A DNA stretch of 64,000 nt from the NCBI RefSeq assembly GCF_017875235.1, contig NZ_JAGGMI010000008.1, positions 62,001-126,000 of the forward strand, given 5' to 3'. Under the pieces are notes generated by a model. The model did no database searches. It saw only the letters and a list, made by a program, of their open reading frames with translations, and was not told the origin of the DNA. This DNA is from Asticcacaulis solisilvae (GTDB lineage: Bacteria > Pseudomonadota > Alphaproteobacteria > Caulobacterales > Caulobacteraceae). A program made the position numbers and the translations under genes. Positions 53,394 to 62,083 of this stretch are shown here, piece by piece; position 1 is the first letter of the stretch; the number at the start of each line of letters is the position of its first letter.

Positions 53394-55757
53394 ATGGACC
53401 GCCGGCAATTTCTCGTAGGCGTGAACGCCGCAGCCCTTCTGGCCGGCGCGCTGGCGCCACACATGGCAAACGGCAAGCCTTTGACCCGTTCGACGCGCCG
53501 CCTGACCTTTGGCCAGCCCGCCAAGAACTGGCTGGAAGCCCTGCCCATCGGTAATGGGCGTATCGGCGCAATGATCCACGGCGGGACGCGGCATGAGCGC
53601 CTGGCGCTCAATCATATCGAACTGTGGTCCGGCCGCTCCGTCCCCGCCGACCACCCGGAAACCCGCAAGGCCCTGCCCGAAGTGCGCGCCCTCCTGTTCC
53701 GGGGCCAATATGCCGAAGCCAATGCCCTGGCCCAGGCCCAGATGATGACGCCGATGAACGACGCCAATTTCGGCAGCTATCAGATGCTGGGCGACCTCAG
53801 CCTGGAGTTCGACCATTCCGACGCCGTCAGCGACTATCGGCGCGAACTGGACCTCGATTCCGCCGCTGTCACCGTCGCCTACAAGGCCGATGGCTTCACC
53901 TACCGCCGCACCCACCTGGCCGCCTTTCCCGACAAGGTCATCGCCGTGCGGCTTGAAACCGACAATCCCGCCGGACTGGCTTTCACCGCCCGCCTGACGC
54001 GGGCGAAGGACGCCACCGTCTTGGCCGAGGCCGGGGTCATCGTCATGCGCGGCCAGCCGAAACCCCATGGGGTCGCGTTCGCCGCGATGCTGACCGCCGG
54101 GCACGAGGGCGGCGCGCGCGAGGTCCTTGGCGATGGCTTCCGCTTTTCCGGCGCGAAGACCGTGACCCTCTTCCTCACGGCGGCGACCGACCTGATCGCG
54201 CCCGATCCGGAAGGTCAGTGCCGGACGGTGGTGGTATCACTCAACGGCAAGACGTGGCAGGATGTGCGCGCCGCCCACGTCCGCGACTATCGCCGCCTGT
54301 TCGACGCGGTCCGGCTGGAACTGGGTAAGGACGGCGGCGACAGCGACGCCGCGCAAAGGCTGGCCGAAGTCCGCGCCGGCCGCGACAGCGCGCGCATGGC
54401 GGAGACCTTCTTCAACTTCGGACGTTACCTGCTGATCGCCTCGTCGCGCCCGGGCTCGCTGCCGGCGAACCTGCAGGGACTGTGGGCCGACGGCTTTACG
54501 CCGCCGTGGAGTTCCGACTACCACATCAACATCAATCTGCAGATGAACTACTGGCCGGCGGAAACCTGCGGGCTCAGCGAACTGACCGGCCCGCTGTTCG
54601 ACTATACCGACCGCCTGCTGCCGCACGCCCGCCGGACAGCGACGGTGGCCTATGGCTGCCGGGGGGCGGCCGCGCACTATACGTCCAATCCGTGGGGCCA
54701 CACCGCGCTCGACGGCAACATCCAGTACGGCCTGTGGCCCGACGGCCTGGCCTGGCTGAGCCTGCACCTGTGGGAGCACTATCTCTATACCGGCGACGCG
54801 GTCTTCCTGCGCGACCGCGCCTGGCCGGTCCTGAAGGCGTGCGCGGAGTTCACCCTCGACTACCTTGTGGCGCACCCCAAGACGTCCGAGCTGGTGGCCG
54901 GTCCCGCCACCTCACCGGAAAACACCTACCGCCTGCCCGACGGAACGACGGGCTTCATCACCATGGGCCCTGCCATGTCGCAGTCGATCGCCTTTGAGAC
55001 GCTCAGCCAGTTCGCCGAGGCCGCCAAACGGCTGAACCTAGACCCGGACACGGCGGCGCGGGCCCGCGCGGCGATACAGCGCCTGCGCCGGCTGAAAATC
55101 GGACAGGACGGCCGCATCATGGAATGGCCGGAGCCGTTCGAAGAGGCCGAACCCGGCCACCGCCACATCTCGCACCTGTTCGGCCTCTTCCCGGGCAACG
55201 AGATCGACGTCACCGGCACGCCGGACCTGGCCGAAGCCGCGCGCAAGACCTTGTCGGCGCGGCTGGCGCACGGCGGCGGGCACACGGGCTGGAGCGCGGC
55301 TTGGCTGATGATGTTCCGCGCGCGCCTGGGCGAAGGCGACATCGCCCACGACATGATGACCAAGCTGTTCCGCGAACAGACGGCGCCCAACTATTTCGAC
55401 ATGCATCCCGGCGGCGACGGCGGGATATTCCAGATCGACGGCAATTTCGGCGCGGCGGCGGCGCTCGCGGAGATGCTGCTGCAAAGCCACAACGGCCGGC
55501 TGCGCCTGCTGCCCGCCCTGCCCTCAGCCTGGCCCGACGGGTCGGTGCGCGGCCTGAAGGCGCGCGGCGGCCTCAGCGTCGACATCGACTGGAAGGCGGG
55601 CAAGGCGACCGCCGCCGTAATCACCGCCACACAGGACACGGAGCTGGCAATCGTCGCGCCACCCGGACAGGCCGTGTCAGGCCGCAGCTTTACCGGCGGC
55701 GTGACCCGTTTCGCCGCAAACAACAGGTACCGCCTGCGCTTTACAAACGCGCCGTGA
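53394..55757 (+). CDS. GH95 alpha-L-fucosidase, exported
   Basis: A 787-aa protein from ATG 53394 ([22 protein letters not shown], a twin-arginine-like signal); an upstream ATG at 53379 has no ribosome site. The N-terminal beta domain carries [20 protein letters not shown] and LNHIELWSG. The (alpha/alpha)6 catalytic domain has [20 protein letters not shown] with [12 protein letters not shown], where the family's catalytic Asn residues lie, and later [17 protein letters not shown]-terminal beta domain follows. GH95 enzymes remove terminal fucose (some L-galactose) with inversion. Together with GH2 and the LamG protein it suggests use of branched plant or algal glycans. Confidence 0.93.
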   Translation: MDRRQFLVGVNAAALLAGALAPHMANGKPLTRSTRRLTFGQPAKNWLEALPIGNGRIGAMIHGGTRHERLALNHIELWSGRSVPADHPETRKALPEVRALLFRGQYAEANALAQAQMMTPMNDANFGSYQMLGDLSLEFDHSDAVSDYRRELDLDSAAVTVAYKADGFTYRRTHLAAFPDKVIAVRLETDNPAGLAFTARLTRAKDATVLAEAGVIVMRGQPKPHGVAFAAMLTAGHEGGAREVLGDGFRFSGAKTVTLFLTAATDLIAPDPEGQCRTVVVSLNGKTWQDVRAAHVRDYRRLFDAVRLELGKDGGDSDAAQRLAEVRAGRDSARMAETFFNFGRYLLIASSRPGSLPANLQGLWADGFTPPWSSDYHININLQMNYWPAETCGLSELTGPLFDYTDRLLPHARRTATVAYGCRGAAAHYTSNPWGHTALDGNIQYGLWPDGLAWLSLHLWEHYLYTGDAVFLRDRAWPVLKACAEFTLDYLVAHPKTSELVAGPATSPENTYRLPDGTTGFITMGPAMSQSIAFETLSQFAEAAKRLNLDPDTAARARAAIQRLRRLKIGQDGRIMEWPEPFEEAEPGHRHISHLFGLFPGNEIDVTGTPDLAEAARKTLSARLAHGGGHTGWSAAWLMMFRARLGEGDIAHDMMTKLFREQTAPNYFDMHPGGDGGIFQIDGNFGAAAALAEMLLQSHNGRLRLLPALPSAWPDGSVRGLKARGGLSVDIDWKAGKATAAVITATQDTELAIVAPPGQAVSGRSFTGGVTRFAANNRYRLRFTNAP

Positions 55758-55769
55758 CGAAGCGGCACC

Positions 55770-57125
55770 TTAGGTCAGGCCCGGCGCAACACTCAGGACC
55801 AGCCCGGCCAAGGCACAGGCCGCGATGACGGCGATGACATGGGCGCGGAACACAATCAGGGCGAAGGCGGCGGCAATCGCCAACCCGGCGCTCACAACAT
55901 CGAAAGGGCCGCCGAAGCCTTTAGGCCAGAGCACGTGATAGCCGAAAAACAGCGCCAGGTTCAGGATGACGCCGACGACCGCCGCGGTAATGGCCGTCAG
56001 CGGCGCGGTGAAGCTCAGCCGGTTGTGCGTGCTTTCGATCAACGGCCCGCCGGCGAAAATGAACAGGAACGACGGCAGGAAGGTGAACCACGTCACCCAC
56101 ACCGCCGCGATCATCGCCGCCGCCACCCGCATGTCGGCACCCAGCCAGGCCGTATTCCAGCCGCCAACAAACGCCACGAACGTCACGACCATGATCAAGG
56201 GGCCCGGCGTGGTTTCTCCCAGCGCCAGTCCGTCGATCATCTGCGGCGCGCTCAGCCAGCCATACTGCGTCACCGCACCCTGATAGACGTAGGGCAGGAC
56301 TGCATAGGCGCCGCCGAAGGTCAGAAGCGCCGCCTTGGAAAAGAACACGCCCATCCGGCTGATCGGATGCTCCCAGCCCAAGGCCAGGCCCGCCGCCACA
56401 ATCGGCCCGGCCCACAGGACAAGCCCGATGGCCAGGATGACCGCCAGCCGGAGCCCGCGAAACCGCGCGTGATCGGGCGGCGGCGTCGCGTCGTCAATCA
56501 TTGCCGGGCCTTCGGACGCGGCGCCTGTGTGCGACGCCGTCACGGCGAACAGCGCCGGCCGGAACCGGCCCGCGACGGCGCCAATGACCGCCGCCCCCAG
56601 CACGATCAGCGGGAACGGCGTCTGCAGAACGAACATGGCCAGGAAGGCCGCGGCGGCGATCGCCCACGTCAGCGGGTTTTTCAGCGTCCGCCCGGCGATG
56701 CGGTACACGGCCTGCACTATGATGGCGATGACGGCGGGCTTAATGCCGTAGAACAGGCCTTCGATCAGCGGCATGTGCCCGAAAGCCATATAGAGCCACG
56801 ACAGCCCAAGCAGGAGGATGAGCGACGGCAGGACGAACAGCCCGCCCGCGACGATCCCGCCCCACGTCCGATGCATCAGCCAGCCGATATAGGTCGCCAG
56901 TTGCTGCGCCTCGGGCCCTGGCAGCATCATGCAATAGTTGAGCGCGTGCAGAAACCGCCTGTCCGATATCCAGCGCCTGCGTTCGACCAGCTCCTGGTGC
57001 ATGATGGCGATCTGCCCCGCCGGCCCACCGAACGAGATAAAGCCAAGCTTTAGCCAGAAGCGAAAAGCCTCTGAAAAGCTGACGGATTTCACCGGAACTC
57101 CATCAATTTTGTCGCGCTCACCCAT
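55770..57125 (-). CDS. chrA: ChrA-family chromate transporter
   Basis: A 451-aa inner-membrane protein, ATG after GGGAGA. Two homologous CHR halves are visible: residues about 15-190 (FWLKLGFISFGGPAGQIAIMHQELVE, NYCMMLPGPEAQQLATYIGW) and about 240-445 (FFSKAALLTFGGAYAVLPYV, DGLALGETTPGPLIMVVTFVAFVGGW). The FGGP / LPGPEAQQ and GGAY / TPGP motifs are the family hallmarks. It exports chromate. There is no chrB or chrR nearby, and a hairpin repeat separates it from kup. Confidence 0.95.
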   Translation of the reverse strand: MGERDKIDGVPVKSVSFSEAFRFWLKLGFISFGGPAGQIAIMHQELVERRRWISDRRFLHALNYCMMLPGPEAQQLATYIGWLMHRTWGGIVAGGLFVLPSLILLLGLSWLYMAFGHMPLIEGLFYGIKPAVIAIIVQAVYRIAGRTLKNPLTWAIAAAAFLAMFVLQTPFPLIVLGAAVIGAVAGRFRPALFAVTASHTGAASEGPAMIDDATPPPDHARFRGLRLAVILAIGLVLWAGPIVAAGLALGWEHPISRMGVFFSKAALLTFGGAYAVLPYVYQGAVTQYGWLSAPQMIDGLALGETTPGPLIMVVTFVAFVGGWNTAWLGADMRVAAAMIAAVWVTWFTFLPSFLFIFAGGPLIESTHNRLSFTAPLTAITAAVVGVILNLALFFGYHVLWPKGFGGPFDVVSAGLAIAAAFALIVFRAHVIAVIAACALAGLVLSVAPGLT

Positions 57126-57261
57126 CTATATCTCCCGGAGACATCAGCCACGGGCATGCGGATGTCCGGTCGGCGCGGCGCACCTTACCTAGCACGCCGC
57201 GCCGCAAAGGGATGGCGAATAATTCTGCCTCGCCATATTAGAGCATGATGACACCAAGTTA

Positions 57262-57395
57262 CCCCCTTCCGTCATTTGCTCCGCAAATGCCACCTTCCCC
57301 GTGAACGGGGAAGGAAGAAGAAAAGCAACCTACCCTTTTCCTTCCCCGTTCACGGGGAAGGTGGCAGCGAGCCTACGCGAGCTGACGGAAGGGGG
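57262..57395. repeat. composite palindromic element B, reversed and expanded copy of A
   Basis: Bounded by the same 13-base arms as element A (CCCCCTTCCGTCA ... TGACGGAAGGGGG). Inside, the CATTTGC-TCC-GCAAATG hairpin comes first and the GCAGC...GAGCTG part last, so the order is the reverse of A. The central stem is duplicated: CCTTCCCCGTGAACGGGGAAGG and its mirror CCTTCCCCGTTCACGGGGAAGG are separated by 24 bases. A half copy of element E (GAGCATGATG) lies just left at 57241. It fills most of the 326-base gap between kup and chrA. Confidence 0.8.
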
Positions 57396-57451
57396 GATTT
57401 CGCAGATTGCCAGGGATGCGATCCGCAGTCGCCGCGCTCCAAGTCAGGAAA

Positions 57452-59380
57452 TCACACCCGCATCTGCGTGCCCATCTCAACGACACGGCCCGGCGGAAGG
57501 CGGAAAAACTCGCTGGGGTCGGCGGCATTCTTCATCAGGACGATGAACAGAAGATCCTGCCAAAGCGGCATGCCGCCGTGAGGCGTCGCGACCAGGGTCC
57601 GCCGCCCGACGAAGAAGGTCGTCGTCATCGCGTCGAACTTCAGGCCGCGCTTACGGCACAGCCCCAGGGCGCGCGGAACGTTCGGCATGTCCATGAAACC
57701 GAAGGTCAGGGTGACGCGCGTAAAGTCTTCGTTGATGCGTTCGATGCCGATGCGGCCGTCGTCGCCGACATGCGGGACGTTAGCGATTTGCACGCTCAAA
57801 ACCACATTGTTTTCATGCAGTACGCGGTTATGCTTGAGATTGTGCATCAACGATGTCGGCGCCATCGTGGCGTCGGCCGTCAGGAAGACCGCCGTGCCCG
57901 GCACGCGCAGCGGCGGCCGCGTTTCCAGCATGGCGGCGACGTCGCCGATGGGCAGGCTTTCGCGATGCGTCTTGGCGGCGATAATACGCGTGCCCTTGGT
58001 CCAGGTCACCATGACAAGGATCAGGGCTACACCCAGCAGCAGCGGCATCCACGCGCCGGAAAACAGCTTGGTGAGGTTCGAGGTCAGGAAGACCAGCTCG
58101 AGCAGTCCCAGCGGCACCAGCAGGGCCAGGGTACGCAGCCGCGACCAGTTCCACAGGCGGCGCATGACGACATAGGCCATGACACTGCTGATCAGCATGG
58201 TGCCGGTGACCGCGATGCCATAGGCCGAGGTCAGGTTGCCGGAGGTCTGAAAGGTCACGACCAGCACGACGACGCCGATCATCAGCAGCCAGTTCATCTG
58301 CGGCACATAGATCTGGCCTTCCTGGGTCTCCGACGTGCGTTTGATGACCATGCGCGGCAGGATGCCCATCTGGACGGCGTGCTGGGTTATCGAAAAGGCG
58401 CCGGAAATGACGGCCTGCGAAGCAATGACGGTCGCCGCGCACGCCAAAAGCAGCATAGGCCAGTAAGCCAGCTCGGGCACCATGCGCCAGAACGGATTTT
58501 CGACCGCCGACGGCTCGATGATGGTCAACGCGCCCTGCCCCAGATAGTTGATGATCAGCGCCGGAAAGGCCACCCACAGCCATGCCGCCCCGATCGGCCC
58601 CCGGCCGAAATGCCCCATATCGGCATAGAGCGCCTCGGCGCCGGTGACGACCAGGAAGACGCTGCCCAGGACGACAAAGCCGGTCAAGCCGTTGGCCAGC
58701 AGGAAACTGACCCCATAGTGCGGGCTCAGGGCCTGCAGTATCTCGGGGCGCTGCGCGATCCAGTAGAGCCCAAGCGCCCCCAAAGCCGTGAACCAGACCA
58801 GCATGACAGGGCCGAAAAACCGCGCCACCTTCTCGGTGCCCTTGGACTGGACCAGAAACAAGCCCAGCAGGATGACCAGCGACAGGGGCAGGATATACTG
58901 GTCGAGGCCGCCGCCGATGCCGGGCGCGTCCTTGAGCCCCTCAAGCGCCCCCAGCACCGAAACGGCGGGCGTGATCAGGCTGTCGCCATAGAACAGCGCC
59001 GCCCCGCACAGGCCCAGCAGGAAGATCGCCTGTGACGGCTTGCCCAGCGCCTTTTGCGCCAGCCCCATCAGGACCAGCGTGCCGCCTTCGCCGTGATTGT
59101 CGGCGCGCATCAGGAAGATGACGTACTTGATCGTCACCAGCAAAAGCAGCGCCCAGAAAACGAGCGAGATGACGCCGAAGGCCGCCAGCTCCGGCGCGGT
59201 GCCGGCGCGGCTGTGATGCAGGGCTTCGCGCATGGCGTAAAGCGGCGACGTGCCGATATCGCCGAAGACGACACCGACCGCGCCGATGGTCAGGCCCAGA
59301 AAGCCGGCTTTCCGCGCCGGGTCGGCGGTATCAGGTTTGGGAATGAACGGGGTATCACTCTTATCGGACAGGCTCTTCAT
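57452..59380 (-). CDS. kup: Kup-type potassium uptake transporter
   Basis: A 642-aa protein from ATG 59380; GGAG is six bases upstream, and a GTG one codon earlier is less well spaced. Twelve membrane spans follow a hydrophilic head. Hallmarks are IGAVGVVFGDIGTSPLYAMREA (shown in part as GVVFGDIGTSPLYAM), RADNHGEGGTLVLMGLAQ and FFYGDSLITPA-type LFYGDSLITPAVSVLGA. The soluble C-terminal tail ends GTQMRV. Kup moves K+ in symport with H+ and is normally constitutive; here a KdpDE-like pair lies directly upstream on the same strand. Confidence 0.95.
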   Translation of the reverse strand: MKSLSDKSDTPFIPKPDTADPARKAGFLGLTIGAVGVVFGDIGTSPLYAMREALHHSRAGTAPELAAFGVISLVFWALLLLVTIKYVIFLMRADNHGEGGTLVLMGLAQKALGKPSQAIFLLGLCGAALFYGDSLITPAVSVLGALEGLKDAPGIGGGLDQYILPLSLVILLGLFLVQSKGTEKVARFFGPVMLVWFTALGALGLYWIAQRPEILQALSPHYGVSFLLANGLTGFVVLGSVFLVVTGAEALYADMGHFGRGPIGAAWLWVAFPALIINYLGQGALTIIEPSAVENPFWRMVPELAYWPMLLLACAATVIASQAVISGAFSITQHAVQMGILPRMVIKRTSETQEGQIYVPQMNWLLMIGVVVLVVTFQTSGNLTSAYGIAVTGTMLISSVMAYVVMRRLWNWSRLRTLALLVPLGLLELVFLTSNLTKLFSGAWMPLLLGVALILVMVTWTKGTRIIAAKTHRESLPIGDVAAMLETRPPLRVPGTAVFLTADATMAPTSLMHNLKHNRVLHENNVVLSVQIANVPHVGDDGRIGIERINEDFTRVTLTFGFMDMPNVPRALGLCRKRGLKFDAMTTTFFVGRRTLVATPHGGMPLWQDLLFIVLMKNAADPSEFFRLPPGRVVEMGTQMRV

Positions 59381-59502
59381 CACGGACTCCGGGTTGGAGC
59401 CTGACCTCTACCCCTGCGTCCGTATGGCCGGTGTATGAAGGCCGCCAGAGGCCGTATAGTTTCCGTATAGGGACACAGTCAGCGTTCGGACCGCCTGCAG
59501 CA

Positions 59503-59653
59503 GGGCCCCGCCCACCACTCACCATAAATGGGGAGGGCGAAAGGTAAGCAACTCAATTTATGGGACAGTCAGCATCAGAAGTGATGTCAATTCTTCGCCC
59601 TCCCCATTTATGGGGAGGGGGGACCATCTGCGGAGCAGATGGTGGGCGGGGCC
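59503..59653. repeat. composite palindromic element C
   Basis: A ~150-base nested inverted repeat fills the 307-base gap between kdpE and kup. Outer arms: GGCCCCGCCCACCA (59503) and TGGTGGGCGGGGCC (59640). Inner arms: CCATAAATGGGGAGGGCGAA (59523) and TTCGCCCTCCCCATTTATGG (59592). A third hairpin, ACCATCTGC-GGA-GCAGATGGT, lies at 59622-59642. It has the same design as A, B and D but a different sequence. It may terminate the kdpDE transcript or weaken read-through into kup. Confidence 0.8.
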
Positions 59654-59687
59654 ATCCTCACGAAGCCACAAGTGCGACTGAAAGCCC

Positions 59688-60383
59688 CTAGCCCTTCAAC
59701 CGATACCCCACCCCCGGTTCGGTCAGGATAAACCTCGGCCGCAACGGATCATCGCTCAGTTTTTCGCGCAGATGCTGCGTATGTATCCGCAGGTACGTAT
59801 TGTCCTCCGCCCCGTGCCGTCCCCAGACCTCGCGGATCAACTGGGCGTGCGTCACCACCCTGCCCGCATTCTTCGCCAAGGCCACCAGCAGCCGATATTC
59901 GATCGGCGTCAACCGCACTGCCTCGCCATCCAAACTCACCGTCCGCGCCTCGAAATCGACCCGCAGGCCGTCGCGCTCATAAACCGCCGCCGCGCCCGCC
60001 GCATGGCGCGCCGCGTGCCGTAAAGCCACCCGGATGCGCGCGATCAGCTCGCCGCCTGAAAACGGCTTGGTCAGGTAATCGTCCGCGCCCAGGTCCAATG
60101 CCGCGATCTTGTCGCTCTCCTGCTCGCGCGCCGACAGGACGATGATCGGCACCTGGCTCCATTCCCGGACCTCGGCGATGATTTCCATGCCGTCGCGGTC
60201 GGGCAGCCCCAGGTCAAGCAGGATGACGTCCGGCCGGTGCGCGGTCGCCGCCTGCATCGCCTCACGCGCTGTCGCGGCCTCGACCGGCGTCATGTCATGA
60301 GCGCTCAATGTTGATCGCACATAGCGCCTGAGATCGGCCTGATCCTCAACAATAAGAACGCGCGGATTTTGCACGGATGTCAT
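59688..60383 (-). CDS. kdpE: KdpE-type response regulator
   Basis: A 231-aa OmpR-family regulator. The receiver is intact: VLIVEDQADLRRYVRSTL, phospho-acceptor in VILLDLGLPDRDG, IIVLSARE, and DYLTKPFSGGELIAR. The winged helix LTPIEYRLLVALAKNAGRVV with RHGAEDNTYLRIHTQHLREKL is highly KdpE-like. ATG overlaps the kinase stop (ATGA). In other bacteria KdpE activates kdpFABC, which is absent here; kup, 300 bases downstream on the same strand, is the natural candidate target. Confidence 0.9.
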   Translation of the reverse strand: MTSVQNPRVLIVEDQADLRRYVRSTLSAHDMTPVEAATAREAMQAATAHRPDVILLDLGLPDRDGMEIIAEVREWSQVPIIVLSAREQESDKIAALDLGADDYLTKPFSGGELIARIRVALRHAARHAAGAAAVYERDGLRVDFEARTVSLDGEAVRLTPIEYRLLVALAKNAGRVVTHAQLIREVWGRHGAEDNTYLRIHTQHLREKLSDDPLRPRFILTEPGVGYRLKG

Positions 60384-61807
60384 TCGCCTCCCACCGGTAG
60401 TGTGAACTGTATAGCCGCGCCGGATGGGTCTTTGAATGTCTCGGCCGCAATCGTTCCGCCGTGCGCCTCGACAACGCCCTTGCAGATCGCCAGCCCCAAC
60501 CCGCTCGTCTTGCCGGCGCGGTCCGACCGCTGCCCCGCCTCGAACGCACCGAACACATCCATCCCGTCCGGAAACCCAGGGCCGCTGTCGGTGACCCGCA
60601 CCCGCACCCCGCCGTCGTGGCGCTCGGCGGCGACCGTGATCACCCCATCTTCCGGCGTATGGCGCACGGCATTGTCGATCAGGTTGACCAGGACCTGCTC
60701 GATCAGGGCGCCATCAATATTGACCAGCGGCAAGGTCCCGCTCACCACCGTTCTGACATTGCGCCCTGCCACAAGCGCCTTCTGCAAGGCCGCGCCGATG
60801 ATCTCCTGGATCAGGTAGGGCTCCCGCTTCAACCGCATCCGGCCCGAGGTCAGCGCCGCCAGCCGCAGCAGGTTCTCGACAAAGTGCTGGAGGCCGTCGA
60901 GGTGACGCAACAGACCGGTGATGTCCTCAACCGTATCGCGCGGCAGCTTCTTGCGGTTGCGCAGCATCTGCCCCAGGCCGCCCTTGAGCACGGCCAAGGG
61001 CGTGCGCAGATCGTGGCTGACCGAAGCCAGCAGCGTGCTGCGCAGCCTTTCGTTCTCGGCGTCGATACCGGCCTGCCGGGCGTGCTCGCCCTCGGCCGCC
61101 CGGCGCAGCGCCGAGGCGACCAGTTCGGCGCAGGCCGTGAGCCGCGCCTGCCGCGCCGCCGAAATACCCGCCGCGATCGTCAGAACGCCCATGACCTCCT
61201 TTCCGGCCGCCATGATGATGATCAATCGATCATTGACGGTTCTTGGCGGCAGGTCGCCGTCGGCCAGCCGCGCCTCGGTGATCATGCCGTCCATCTCGCC
61301 CGGTTCGTCCGCCCGCCACACCTTGAGCGACGGCCCATAGACGGCGGCCAGCCGGCTTTGCGCCTCCGCGGCGACGTCGGCGGGACGGCTCAGCGCCCAC
61401 AGGCCACGCGTCAGTTCATAAAGCGCGTGCGCCTCGTCCGCGTTCTCGCGCGCCTCGCGGGCATGCCGCGCCACCCGCGCCGTCAGGGATCCCACCACCA
61501 GGGACGCCGCCAGCATCAGGACAAGGGTGAAGTAGGACCGGCTGTCATAGGCCGTGAAGGAAAAATAGGGCGGGACGAAAACCAGATTATAGGCCAGAAC
61601 CCCCAGAAGCGACGCCGACACCGCCGGGACCAGCCCCTGCCCGGCCGCGGTGACGACCACGCCGACCAGGTAGATCAGCGGCACCGTCGCGGCCATGTCC
61701 ATCTGCCGCAGCGGCACCCCCAGCAGCGTACAGACCCCGACCATTCCGGTCACGGCCGCGCAGCGCCTTATGACAAGCCATGGAAAGGACGAAGCCCCGG
61801 ACATCAT
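60380..61807 (-). CDS. kdpD: KdpD-like sensor kinase lacking the N-terminal KdpD domain
   Basis: A 475-aa histidine kinase. It starts directly with the DUF4118-type four-span membrane unit (about 10-108; LPAVSASLLGVLAYNLVFVPPYFSF is the usual segment, written here in part as LLGVLAYNLVFVPPYFSF). A short GAF-like part (about 130-240) follows. Then come the catalytic boxes SVSHDLRTPLAVLKG (phospho-acceptor His), NLIDNAVRHTPEDG, DSGPGFP and GLGLAICKGVVEAHGG. The ~400-residue cytoplasmic KdpD/Usp region of the standard ~890-aa protein is absent. The start is ATG 61807 with GGAGGCGG upstream, immediately after tandem hairpin repeats. Confidence 0.9.
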   Translation of the reverse strand: MMSGASSFPWLVIRRCAAVTGMVGVCTLLGVPLRQMDMAATVPLIYLVGVVVTAAGQGLVPAVSASLLGVLAYNLVFVPPYFSFTAYDSRSYFTLVLMLAASLVVGSLTARVARHAREARENADEAHALYELTRGLWALSRPADVAAEAQSRLAAVYGPSLKVWRADEPGEMDGMITEARLADGDLPPRTVNDRLIIIMAAGKEVMGVLTIAAGISAARQARLTACAELVASALRRAAEGEHARQAGIDAENERLRSTLLASVSHDLRTPLAVLKGGLGQMLRNRKKLPRDTVEDITGLLRHLDGLQHFVENLLRLAALTSGRMRLKREPYLIQEIIGAALQKALVAGRNVRTVVSGTLPLVNIDGALIEQVLVNLIDNAVRHTPEDGVITVAAERHDGGVRVRVTDSGPGFPDGMDVFGAFEAGQRSDRAGKTSGLGLAICKGVVEAHGGTIAAETFKDPSGAAIQFTLPVGGE

Positions 61808-61816
61808 GTCCGCCTC

Positions 61817-62005
61817 CTAGAGCGATATGCCAAAAAGTGTGCAGCGGCTTTTGGCTGAATATCGCGACAAAACAAAAACCTAGAGCGATATGCCAAAAAG
61901 TGTGCAGCGGTTTTTGGCTGAATATCGCGACAAAACAAAAACCTAGAGCGATATGCCAAAAAGTGTGCAGCGGTTTTTGGCCAAATATCGCGACAAAACA
62001 AAAAC
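61817..62005. repeat. three tandem 63-base hairpin units
   Basis: Units begin with CTAGAGCGATATG at 61817, 61880 and 61943, with an exact 63-base period. Each unit folds as GCGATAT-GCCAAAAA / GTGTGCAGCGG / TTTTTGGC-TGA-ATATCGC, with nested complementary arms. The copies differ at a few bases only (first CTTTTGG; third GGCCAAAT). The array lies between the LytTR gene stop and the kdpD start, ten bases from the latter. It may be an intergenic mobile hairpin that expanded in tandem. Confidence 0.85.
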
Positions 62006-62048
62006 CTAGAGCATGATGGCGGTTCGACTTAAACGCATCATGCTCTAG
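62006..62048. repeat. hairpin repeat, element E, capping the tandem array
   Basis: Perfect 13-base arms CTAGAGCATGATG and CATCATGCTCTAG flank 17 bases (GCGGTTCGACTTAAACG). It shares the CTAGAGC start with the 63-base units. A diverged copy is at 39679 and a half copy at 57241, so this is a dispersed family. Confidence 0.75.
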
Positions 62049-62083
62049 CACAGCTTATCTGCCAGGCCGAAGCATTTCCGCTC

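Noticed and set aside
61817-62048. Tandem 63-base units as a CRISPR array
   Set aside because: The units are contiguous without unique spacers and each folds on itself; no cas genes are present.
61587-62051. Repeat-encoded frame with HTFWHIALGFCFVAIF copies
   Set aside because: It simply translates the non-coding tandem hairpins and runs into antisense of kdpD.
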